Origin: Diploscapter coronatus
Taxonomy: Eukaryota; Nematoda; Chromadorea; Rhabditida; Rhabditidae
Assembly (NCBI GenBank): GCA_964036155.1
Contig: OZ038422.1
Coordinates: 4,425,201 to 4,489,200, forward strand
DNA: 64,000 nucleotides
Direction: 5' to 3'
Below, in pieces: positions 34,617 to 45,896 of the stretch. The position numbers and the translations under genes were made by a program. The stretch's first letter is position 1. Each line of letters opens with the position of its first letter. Below the pieces are notes generated by a model that was given only the letters and a program-made list of their open reading frames with translations, had not been told where the DNA came from and ran no database searches.

Positions 34617-36943
34617 TGCAAATTCATAAGGTTCCCAAAATGATGAGTTTTTTGAAGTAATGATAACTTTTCCAAGAACTTGGTAAACTCTTGATAGAGA
34701 ATAAATAAGTAGACTTTTCAAAATATGCACAATAAATTCGAAAGAAATTTTTCATAAATTTAAGACTTGAATGAGAAAATTTTTATTGTTTCAAGTTATT
34801 TTTCAAATTTTAATTAACGATCCTATAAATATCACTTATGCTAATAAAGTGTACCGCTTAAATGTTAATCTATCACACAAACTAACTAGCCAATCACCAT
34901 GAAGAAATGCATGGTTCAAAGTCAAAAAAGTAAGTTGGATATTGCCAATTCCCTGATCAAATCAGGTATAAAAAAAAATCTGTCACCAAGCAGACAGTTA
35001 ACCCCAAACTAGCTAGCAGCCCTTGAAAAGAACCTTCTCCAATAATTGTCGCCGGAGTGAATCAGTGAGGCTTATACCAAGAAAGGGTGAACCTGGCAAT
35101 GACTACAAAAATGTATTATACAAATCTATAAAATTTGTAAAAATCTTCAACGCGTAGCCTCTAGCTAGGAGTAGCCAGTATTACGAAACTACAATTCTTT
35201 GAAAAAGTGAACTTCAAATCCTGAAACATAATTTCACTAAAATTTATCAGCAGCGATATTTTCCACTGAAGTATCGGATGTTACAGTGCGCGATATGATT
35301 GTTTAATGTTGTGCTCATATGCGCGAATTCCTGCAGTTTTTGTTTTGTTATGGGAGCGAGTCTGAACGGGAGAGGAGCATGTTGCCTATCGCATATCTGA
35401 CTGTCATCATCAATGGGTAGCAAAAACAAGGAGCAATGAATGATCCAATGCAAGAGAGGGGATGGGAAAATGGGGGAAATGGCGGAAGCCGATGACTAAT
35501 TGCCAGAGTTTCACATAATATTCACGGATCGAACTGCAGGTACAAGGGACAATTCCCATCAGTTTTTTTTTCTTTTTCCATCCCCACAACAACTAAGAAA
35601 AGTTGAGCAGGGAATAGAGGGAAAAAATCGTTGATTTCATTCAGTAACCCGATCGTAAAGACAGGATTACGTATTACACAAAGAAAAATGCGATAACGGA
35701 TATGTGATAAGTAAAGGTCGAATATTAATTGCTGCCAGTCAGGAACAAATTGTCAGCAGGTGGTGAGGAGGAGAAGGAGATGTTAAGCGTGTCCTCGGCT
35801 GCTGCCATCGTCCGCTTCTGTCCTCTGCCTTTTGCATCTGCAATGACATTGGCATCGATTTTGGCGAATATCGCGCGCCCCCTTTTGCCCTAGTGATTTC
35901 CCCTATCACCAACCGATAAATCGTCGCTGTCGCGTTTTGATGCCTTCTTTTCACTTCTCACTACTCACTCACTCACTCACATGCATGGACCTGATCTGCT
36001 TCTGCCATTCTGTCATTCTGCTTCGGCTGTTGTCCCAGTCACGACTGCCTTGCCTCGTCTCTCCAGCAGCTGCTGTGATCTGAAATCACTTGTCATCATT
36101 TGCCCTTGCCTCTGCCCCTACTCGCTTTCCCTTTTCGGGGCAGGAATACACAGCAGGGCAATGCGAAAAAGATGCCAACTGCCAGCGAAAGGGGGGATAA
36201 TCTCAAGGATATGCGATGCGTTTGCGTCGCAAAGTCAACCCAACCCCGGCCAAATCCCTCCGTCAGGATTTATGAATCAGAAGCGAAGGGAAAACGCAAT
36301 TTACAACCGCGTAAAAATCGACTGGTTGAAGACTTCGAAGAAAAGTTGGTTGGAAAAAATTATCCCTCCAGTTTGATACCGAAAGTTTGATAATTATTGC
36401 AAGTCTTCGAGAAAAAATATCAGCGAAGAAGACGTACACTTCTTTTTTATTTTTAAATTTCCAAAAAATCTTCAAAATATGAAAAAAAAAAAACCCCCAA
36501 AACCAATATGGCAATAGGAACGCGTGAATTTAAAAATCGAAAAGGAAATTTCAGCATCTAATTTCTTTTAAAAATTCGAAAAAAATGTTCGAAATTTAAA
36601 TTTAAACTTCTTGCCACTAATAAGCTAAAAACCCAAATCCTATTTTATCGTTTTGCGAACCAAATTTCGAAAAATTTGATAAGTGTTCAATATTTTTGAG
36701 TTCCTTATTTCAAAAGGTCGAATGCGCTTTCTCAAGACCATGCCCCGCAAAAAAGTTCGAAAGCATAGAAATTTTGAGTTTTTCGAGTTTTTCAAACCAA
36801 AAATAAAGACAATCGAGCTCACTATTTATTCTGCACATAATTCGCTCTTGCACGACGCTTATCCGTACATTTCGCATTTTTCGTTATTGCTAATTAGCTT
36901 TCTTCGAGAGAATTCATTTTTCACTCTAATTTCGTCATTTTCG

Positions 36944-38920
36944 ATGGATTCCGATCCCCCGAAAGACCCTTCCCCGTCGCCTTCTACCCTGGCCGTCGAC
37001 ATCAATGAAGTCGTCAGCAATCTGCAGACTCTCGTCATCCGACTCAAAGAGGAACAGCCTTCTTCCGTCAATGTGAGATTTAAAAAAAAACTTTCAAAGA
37101 TAAACTTTTTCCGAGTGAATTAATTAATTTCTATAGAATTTATAAAGAGCGTAACCACAAATTTATAAAATTCCAGGGATAGATAGTAAGGAGTACAAAG
37201 TTTTGTGAGTTTTTCTAAATGATACTAGAAAGTCCTCCTTAGATTATATAAGCGTTCGAGATTTTTGTGGAAAAAGATTATTTCAATAAAACTTCATATT
37301 TTCAGTTATCCAACATGATATCGCAAGCGAACAAAGTGAAGAGCACCGTCGAGAAGAATTTCAACGAACAGGTTCATTTTTGACGTTTCACTCAGATCGA
37401 TGATACCTATTTCAGAAGCCTCTTTATCCGTTGACGAAGCAAGGCACGCAACTCTCAGTCACGCCCAAACTGATCAGAAATGCGTCGTCAGGACGGGATG
37501 AGGTGATTTTTAGTTTTGAGCCATAATAAATTTTCAATCATTTTCTTTCAAGAATCTAAAATTTCGTATTGTTTTCGACAAAAACGTCAAAGTTTGATGA
37601 ATTCTGTAATCGTATCTTTTTCGGGTCGAATTTAGTTTTCGAAAAGTTCAAATAACGAAGCGCTTTAAAAAGCATATTTTCATTCGAATGGAGAATAAAA
37701 AACTGTTCATTTCATTTTTCTTGACTTTCTAAAGCGTAGATTAGCTATATTTTTTCTCGAAATTGTTGACTTTTCAGCTATCCTTATTGGCGCTGGAGAA
37801 CCGTAACCTGAGCGAATTGCTGGATGACTACCTGCAAGTGCTGCAGATCGTGATGACCAAACACAGGACTGAAGTGCTCAAGCTGTCCACCGCGCATCTG
37901 CATCTCATACAGCAACTCACCGATCAACAATACTGCGAACACGTCGATAAAGCGGTTGGTTATTATTTTCATAGACTTTTCTGCTGAATACTTTGAAAAA
38001 TTTTCAAGATGAACTTTGAATTGTCTATTATCGTTCAAGTGAGAGATGCAAAATGCGATCCAGACTTATTTCCTCGCGAAAGTAGAGTTTTATCATTTTG
38101 CTAAATCATTGAAATTTGTATGGTCTTTTATTCAAATCAAGTTTTGTTTCCAGCGAGCAGACGAGTTGAAGCGTCGAGCCGCGTTGGCGTGTGTGGAGAT
38201 GGGCGAGTGGATGACGAGCATGGAGAGGAAGGAGGAGTCCACAAAACAGGTCCGATTTTTTTTTTATATCTTTAATTTAAAAAATTCGAAAGCATTTTCT
38301 TAGTTTAATTTTCCGTGATTTTATCAATTATTTTTCCATCCAAATCTGGCCGTGGCTCTCATTTTCCTCGTTTATCTGCTAAATCTATCAAAAATGAATC
38401 GAATAGGAGAACATCGTGACCGTTGCCAAATGGTATTTCTAAACTCAACATCCTACCACTGCACTAGTCGCTTTACTTTGATCGATGTCTAAAGCTAAAT
38501 GCGTCGAAGAAAGGAAGGGCGAGAAAACGTTTGAAAATGGGGGAACGATGAAAGGCTAGAAAAATGTGAATGAGAGCCAGATTTCGGTGAAAACGGTACA
38601 CTAAACTTAACCAATTTTGAAGAAATTTTTAAATATTCTAATTTCCAAGTTAAAAAGTTCAATTATTTTTCGATAATTTTCATTTTTTAATAAAAATCCC
38701 TATCTAGTTTTTCAAATTTTCAGAAAACATCTCGACTCGAGAAGGAGAACGAAATCCTGCGCAATTTGCTCAAGGAAAGTTTCGGAGAGGAATACAAGTA
38801 AAATTTTGAAACTTAATCTCTTTTCAAAATCAGTTCAGTGCAAATTTGTCGAATTGTAATTCGGACGATTCTCCGAACGCGACACCGAAAAGACTCAAAG
38901 AAACGTCGCCTAAATCATAG
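36944..38920 (+). CDS. SIKE/FGFR1OP2-family coiled-coil protein
   Basis: Seven exons join in phase to 236 residues: 36944-37072, 37306-37371, 37416-37502, 37778-37954, 38154-38249, 38724-38797 and 38839-38920. The layout matches animal SIKE1/FGFR1OP2: an N-terminal helix (NEVVSNLQTLVIRLKEE), the segment LSLLALENRNLSELLDDYLQ followed by VMTKHRTEVLKL (family: ENRQIRELQQENKELRTSLEEH...YREQM), a helix ending MGEWMTSMERKEE, and the C-terminal coil RLEKENEILRNLLKESFG (family: LEQENKGLREILQI..ESF). A Ser/Asn/Thr-rich tail with a basic KRLKETSPKS end follows. Family members are predicted all-helical components of the STRIPAK phosphatase-kinase complex. Length is close to the human proteins. An alternative end by read-through of the intron at 38798 would stop immediately. 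Confidence 0.8.
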
Positions 38921-40971
38921 TGCAATTTAAAATTTTGGTTGGCTATTTATTTATTTTGTCCTTATCACCGTTGATGATTGTGAATTCTACAAATTCTAAA
39001 AGTCATATCAAACAAGCTTCGTAAACCTTGACTTGCCAGAAATCTAATTCAACTCATGACTTCTAGTGATTTCTTTCTTCAATTAACTGAAATGAAACAA
39101 AGAAAATAATATAAAAATTTGCGATCGAGTTATGTTTCTAGGAAGTCCAAGTTTACTGAACATCATGAATATCAACTTTCATAAGCAAGTTTGAAAATCA
39201 GTTGCATTATTTTTAAGGGAGGATTGCATTTTGGGGCTTTTAAAATATGTCGGAGAGGTAATAAGAATTGAGAGACGGATCGGAAAGAGTAAAAATAGGG
39301 TGTGTGGTAGGGCAAATTAGATGTGTCAAAATGTGCATCCTGATGAACTTATCATTTTGATACTAAATTTATCCCTACCTAGCCCTGCTCTGCCCGCTCT
39401 TCATATCCATGTCTCAATTTTTATTACCCCTCTGACATATTCAAATTATGGATTTTCATACACCTCCGCATCTCCGGCATATTTTAAATATCCACAAAAT
39501 ATGAATCATTCCTTAAAACTAATGCAGCTATTTGTCCAGGTTGTCGTCATTTCATGCAAATATTAGTATTTTTCCTACGAATTTCGAATACAAATTTAGG
39601 GCCAATAGAAAAAGACACCGGTTAGAAAAAGGCACCGGGTTTTCTAAAGAAATAGTATGGGGAGGCAAGATAGAGGAAAAGAAAGAAAGCCGGTGTCTTT
39701 TTCTAGGAGCCCAAATTGAGTCAAAATCAAATTTCAATGCAGGTCATTTCCCCCCTGAGCTTCCAAGTTCTTTCAATTGCAGCAGCACAATTGTCGTGCA
39801 TTTTTACCCCAGTACTCGGAGAATAAATTATTCGATTTTCATCGTGAATGTTTCTGGGAAAAAAAAAAAAACGTCAGTCGAAATAATTGTCGAGTGAACT
39901 ATAATGACGAAAGGAAAATAAGGAAAGTTTCTCGTTAATCTTCCACTCCTATATGTTTGCGAATATATCCATTTGTAACATTAATGTCCAAAGATAGGAT
40001 AAGAGCATTGAGTAAATCCCCTCGATCCATACTGCAAAGCTGCATGTCAGATTATCGAGGATATATCATCATCGGATTATTTTCTCATAGAGGTTCTGGA
40101 TCATTTTGTATCTTTTGAGCTTTTTTCTTTCTTCAAAATTAGTATTTCTAGTTTAGGTTGCCTTATTTTATTGACTCCACAATATGAGAGAGCAAAGATG
40201 CCTCCCTTTCAGCAAAGTTTTAAACAGAACTCATGTTTGCAGAGGTTAACTTGCAAAACGATAATCTATCATCACTTTTATTTGTGTCATTTGACTAAAA
40301 TTATCGAATTTTATTATTTACACAGACGCTACCAAAATAAAACTTCCCGATAAAAAGTTTTCGAATTTGATTGTTAAAGTTCATAAATTTTCGTGTGGTA
40401 AAATCGCTATCTACCCCTAGAATCTCTAGTTTTGAGTAAGAGTTGGCTAAAATTCTCCAGTCTAATTTGATTTATAATTTTTGCTGATCATTTTATTTCT
40501 TTTTTCAAAGATTTTCATTTTCAGTCCTCGTCATTTATTGAACGGACCCAATTGAAAGGACGAGAGATGAGGAATGCTAAAGAGAGAGCAATGCAAAGAA
40601 GCCAGACAAGATTGAAGAGAGGAAATAACGCGGAAATTGAGATAGAAAAAGGGAGAAAATGTGAGACATAGTGTTGGGAACTGAGAGAAATGAGAGAGAG
40701 AGAGAGTGGTTGCATTCGAATCGGCTCGTTTTGCGATTTGCAGAGCGACCACTGGACAGGCCGGCACTTGTTGATCGAATATATCGATGACCAACAGATT
40801 TTCACTTTCTAGAAATCTTCATTTTTCTCTCACACTCACTAAATTATTTAAATTTTCTTGCTGTTCTTCGTGATTCATATTTATTTTCGCTTTTATATTA
40901 GAGATTTTGATTTTAGATGTCAGTAACTTGATCAACTTCTGGTCGACGAGGGTCGTAAGAAAGGGATAGAC
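38921..40971. other. Intergenic region with one inverted-repeat element
   Basis: Two kilobases between two plus-strand genes. Besides the element at 39600-39711 there is a purine-rich block at about 40,555-40,700; I see no coding exon. Confidence 0.6.
39600..39711 (+). mobile_element. Short non-autonomous inverted-repeat element (MITE-like), copy A
   Basis: 112 bases opening GGCCAATAGAAAAAGACACC and closing with CCGGTGTCTTTTTCTAGGAGCC, an inverted terminal repeat. The left end carries a second, internal copy of the TAGAAAAAG(A/G)CACCGG unit. Flanks are CAAATTTAG and CAAATTGAG, an 8-of-9 match that may be a target-site duplication. Its core (AGAAATAGTATGGGGAGGCA) is shared with copy B in reverse orientation. 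No coding capacity. Confidence 0.85.
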
Positions 40972-43406
40972 ATGGAAGAAGTTGATAGACATATAGTTGA
41001 AGCCTGCAAGGGATTGGGATGGTAATAGAATTGCTGATACCTTGAGAGAACTTGAATTTATCGCGACAATTAAGCTCGTTCATCGATGAATCAGGAGAGA
41101 TAGAAGGGCTATCAACTGACGATTGTATGGAATTTCTGATCAGGTATATATTTATTAATCTCTAATTTATCCAATAGACAAACTAAATCAACTTGCGTTA
41201 AATTTGAAGTCTTGATAAGTTTGCTTTTAGATGTATTTGGCTTATCGATCCGTCAAGCAAAGCTGTCCTTTCATCTCATCGAATTTCGAAGAACATCGCT
41301 GAAAGATTTCGAGCTGCTTCGACAGTGTCTGAATATCTTAAGGTAATTGGGAAGGAAGACAAATAAATTTATTATCAAGCAAAATGATTGATTGCAGAAA
41401 CTGAAACTTCGTGGCGATATCAGCTACCAATCTCTTCTTTACGGGAGCTGGAATGATCTTCGCAAGTTATTCATCGACCTGATTGAGAAGCTGCCGAGAG
41501 AAAATGTCGATATTCATGACGGCGCAGGTATTTTTAAACACAAACTGGTAAGAGAAAGTATAACATGATTCTAGATCAAATCAATCCGTTTGCTGAGTCT
41601 GCACACAATTACTTGAGCCATGAACCAAAATGGGTGCCGGAATTCTGCCGAAGACTGGACATGTCCCACGATGGAAGATACTGGTGTCCACCTGAAGTGA
41701 AATACTTTCTATGAGTGTTAAAACTTTCCTTATCATCTCAGGGGTTCTCTGAATGGTTTCCATTATCGTCGAGAAATAGTGCCGACTCGCGTCAATGGAT
41801 TGTGGACTTGATCAACTCCAGCAATCAGGCTGAGAATGAAAGCTTGAAATTCGGAAGTATCGCTAAGCCTCCAATTCCTGAAAAGCCTCATCTGTATGTC
41901 ATTAATACTTTGGCAGAAAACGAAAGTTATGATAACTTTGCAGGTTGAAGCCTCAACTGCCTCCTAAGCCATCGAAAGAAGCTTTGCAAGAAGTTGACAC
42001 GAACAAAGAGGTCGAAGTGAAGAAGCTCCAGTTGGCCAAATTGTACGGAGAACTGCAGGAAAAGCGTCTGGCAATCGTCAAAGTAACATTGAACTTTCGA
42101 TAGTGTTAACAATTGTGCTAAATTATCAGGCTCATAACGACGCTGAAACCACGATGGATAAGAAAAACGAGCTGCAACAGAAGCTGAATGAGGACAGCAG
42201 ATTGTTCTTGAATGTTCTGGAGAATCCTGAAGAAGGAAAGGCAAATATCCAGGTTATTCAGTGCATAAATCATCTGAAGTAAAGGAATTTAATCAGGAAT
42301 ATCTACAAGAACACGAACGACGAATGGCGAAGATGCAGTCTGACTACGATGACATGAATGTTAAATTGAACGAAGAATTGGACAAAGTCAAAGAACAAAT
42401 GGGAGTCGATGTAAATGAATTTTAGAAAGACAAAATTAAAGAAAAAAAACTTTGAAAATTCAGAACGAACAACTGACGATGCGTGATCAGATCGTCGCAA
42501 ATCGACAGAGAATCGAGGAGCTTGCTGCCATCCGAGCTGAAAAGGAGCAAATGATCGTCAAAGCGGTAAACTTTGTCATCAAATAAAAAACGAAAAATAA
42601 AGTTTTTATAGGAAGAACTTCTGGAACAATTCGAGCCTAGCATCGATCGCTCGAAAATAACGAAGAGAATTCTAGAAATGATCGAAATGACAAGGCGACA
42701 GAAGAAGGAGATTCAGAAAGTACGAAATTTTCTGAGCAAGCTTCTTTTAAAAAATTGCTTTAAAAGTTATGAATTTTAGATAATCGCGGACATTCGCAAA
42801 GTACAGAATCGCCTCAAATGGTCACAGCAATCGTTGGACAGAACGTTTTCTGTTATCGAGGAAACATTGTTCAGAGTAAGAACATTTTTTTTTTGCAAAT
42901 TTTCCAAAATTTACTTTTACTTAGGATGCTAACAATTACAAAGGAGAACGGGCGTACAAGTTATTCGCCAAGATGCACGAGATTTGTATTGAGTCGATTC
43001 AGTTGATTGAGAAAAACGGCGCTATCGTCAGGGAGAAGCAGAGAATCAGCGATCAGGTATAAGATTTTTGAAGGAGCTTTTGCTTCTAAAACTTATGCGC
43101 AGGAGTGTTGTCAATATGATGCTAAAAATTTTGCCAAAATTGCGTGCAGTTAGGGACATTTAATCAGCCTTTCATTGTATTTTTCTGCACACACGATCTA
43201 CATCCCTGACCATGAGAAGCGACATTTGTAGCTTTTCTTCTCATATTCATTGTTGAGATTTCCAAATGGACATTTCTCAATCAAGAATAGAAATATTCCA
43301 GATCGATGTCGAACGCCAGAAGAACGTAGAGTCGAAGCTGGTCAAACTCGAAGCTGACTTCGCTGCCATTCGCGAGAGCAATAAGCAGATTGAATCAGCT
43401 GAATAA
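40972..43406 (+). CDS. CCDC22: CCDC22 orthologue (CCC complex, endosomal recycling)
   Basis: Fourteen exons join in phase to 517 residues: 40972-41021, 41075-41143, 41231-41342, 41398-41527, 41575-41696, 41742-41893, 41944-42082, 42130-42252, 42297-42410, 42464-42565, 42612-42719, 42780-42875, 42925-43056 and 43302-43406. The start MEEVDRHIVEACKGLG matches the CCDC22 N-terminus, which forms an NN-CH fold (here about residues 1-110, with FLIRCIWLIDPSS and GDISYQSLLYGSWNDLRKLF). WVPEFCRRLD and a Pro-rich PKPSKE linker follow, then a long coiled coil. The C-terminal part is the most diagnostic: RILEMIEMTRRQKKEIQKII, LDRTFSVIEETLFRDAN and RAYKLFAKMHEICIESIQLI, all near-colinear with CCDC22. The protein pairs with CCDC93 and COMMD proteins in the CCC complex that works with retriever and WASH on endosomes. 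A poly(A) signal lies at about 43,650. The second exon's acceptor (ATTAAG) is weak. Confidence 0.92.
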
Positions 43407-45896
43407 TAATAATATCACCGTTGCTCCAAGACACACATATTTTCCTCCACATTCCATTCCATTTGTTGCTGCCTTCTCCCAATTCATTCGTTCGCGTTCC
43501 GAAGCAGTGCATCTCAATGTCTTAATTCGGTCATCGTCCAGTCTCTTCGACAGCAAATTTTAACTTCACCACATCACTTTACAACATTTGAAAGAGTGAT
43601 TATCATCAAGGAATAATAGTTGAATCGATCACCATTTTCATCTTTAGTTAAATAAAAAAAATAACAAGCTTCAATTCAACTATTTATCAAATTCATTGGG
43701 ACCATAAATGTTTAGTTGAAAAACTTGCCAAGGTAGAATTTTCATTACAGCAGTTAGAGCAGATCAATTGTTCTCACTTTCGATGAAAGAAAATAGTAGT
43801 ATATCATGGCATATTTCACTAAACATTTTTTTGTGATCTCTCAACAGACATCGGTTTTCATCGTACGAATCTTCACAAAATATAATTCATTGATAACTTG
43901 ATTGATTTATTCTGCTGTCATTTTGTATTTGCTCCATCTGCCCAACATTTATAGTGTATCTCTTTACTTCGGTACGGCTTCACATTTTCGAATTGTCATG
44001 TCTTCACTTCTCAGTCCTTGATCGTTTTTCTAATCTTACAAATCACATAGGTGAGTATTTTCAGGTTCATTCGTTGATAGCTTTTCGAGAACTTAACAAA
44101 TTTTAATTACGAGGAATGTTTCAATTTCTCGACGACAAAACTGGTCTGATCATACGTATCATTTCGAGTTATTCAATTGTCATATTTGATTATCATTTTC
44201 GGTTATGGATGCAGGAATTTTCCTAGAATAATCCATACGATATTTATACGGTAACATTTGATATTTGATGTGTCTCTACAACAAGCGCAGTCTGCCCATC
44301 TCATTCCGATAGTTATATTCAATGCTTTTGTCATTGTTGCTCGTCTCAAAACGGTTCAATTATCATTACTGTGTTTTAGTTTATCATTTCCATGTTGTTT
44401 TCCTAGGCAAGACTTTGAAAATTCTATGACATTGGAAAATATCGCAGAATTTAAACGATACATTTTTCAAATTTCAAAACTTGCTTCTTCCTGAATAATC
44501 CATACCTAATAAGATTGCGTTGTTTTCAATCTACTTTGAATTCTCAAAGTCGTGAAAGTCGCATCTATTCATTTTTTCACCGATGATCCGAATATTTTTG
44601 ACATTTTTATGCACTGCTCAAAATAATCGCAAGTTGTCATTGAATGAGTTGGAGAATTATTCTTTTCATTGTTTGTTTCATTTACACTTTTCAATAAAGA
44701 CAGTTTCAAACTAGTGCAGAGGTTTAAGTTAGATATTTTCAAATAGTCCATTGATTTTCTGATAAGAATATCAGATTATGCGAAAAATAAAGAGGATTTT
44801 TGAGGAAGCATTCAGCAAGTTTGATAATTTTAAAGCCTAATTCCTAAGGAGGCGATAACGAAAAATTGAAATGAATAGGAAAAGAATGAAATATGAATAA
44901 CTAAAGAAAGACGGCTAATGACGCGCCCCATTGCGTTGCATTCAAGAAGGTCCTCTTATCAAAAAGTCGACAGAGAAAAAGGCAAAGATAAAAATGATGT
45001 AGAAACAGTACGGGGAAATAGTTCTGAATGTGAAGAGGGTGAGGGCGAAATGAAGGGCCCGGAGGCAATGCCACAGACCTGATGAGATGAATGCATTTTG
45101 TCACAGCGGAAGCTCGTCTCAAACTTTCGAATTTCTCGAATTTTTCCTGCTTTATTACGACACTTTAAAAATATCAGAATCTCAAAACTAGCACTCGAAT
45201 TATGCGTTATAAATTTTCGATCACTTTTTCCGACTTATATAGCCAGGGCTCCTAATTGATAGTCATGCAAAATTGTTTTTACATGATACACTGGATTTTT
45301 CTCTCAACTTTATAGTTTGGAATTTCCTTCTAAACTTTGAAAAATCATGACTTTGGATATCAGAATCGCATTATCTCAAAAATTAGACTATATTCACAAA
45401 ATGCGCAAACGGATTCTGAAGCTGCGATATCGATTTGCCTATCCCGTTTTTCATCAAACGTTCCGAAAAAATTCTCGAATTGAGAATTGGTGAACAAAAT
45501 TCAAAGTTATGATGCAAAGTGCGAGATATTCCACTGCTATGCGCAGTTGAATAATGAAGTCTTGCAGTGAAGCTGCGAAACTGCGCAAAAATTGATGGTT
45601 TTTCTTCGAATGTTAAAATTCAATTTCTGTATCTATCGAAACACAGTGAGAAGTGATTGGGCGAATAGTGGAAAGAAACTGCAGAAAAAATGTGTCGCAC
45701 AAAATTGGGCGTGACTTTGCTCTTTCTGGACTATTTTCGGAGATCTAAAAAATCATTCTGCTCAAACTAATCTCGCCGATAACGCCCCAATGTTAGTTTT
45801 CCGTCATTATCAGTCTCGAGAATTGACTTGCCTTCTTTAACTATATTTGCAATTTCTTCAATATTTTAGTTTATTTCGTAAAATAATGTGTTTAGA
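43407..45896. other. Intergenic region before the EGF/VWA gene
   Basis: Includes the CCDC22 3' UTR to about 43,670. The remainder is AT-rich without a convincing exon; open frames are short and lack paired splice signals. The last bases (TGTGTTTAG, one base before the next ATG) look like a trans-splice acceptor. Confidence 0.6.

Larger units (their letters stand above)
29237..36943. promoter_or_regulatory. 7.7 kb upstream region between divergent hbl-1 and SIKE-like genes
   Basis: No supportable gene. From 29.6 to about 35.9 kb the plus strand is strongly G/A-rich, so the minus strand is C/T-rich, matching the bias of hbl-1 introns. This suggests a transcribed hbl-1 leader or long 5' intron, or a large promoter. 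A GATA-core cluster (32967-33358) and a CA microsatellite (34599-34616) lie within it. The many Pro/Leu/Ser-rich open frames on the minus strand follow from composition. Confidence 0.5.

Noticed and set aside
39600..39720. Copy A element read as part of a 121-codon open frame (39532-39897)
   Set aside because: The frame is open only because it passes through the element and a poly(A) run; no splice or start evidence.
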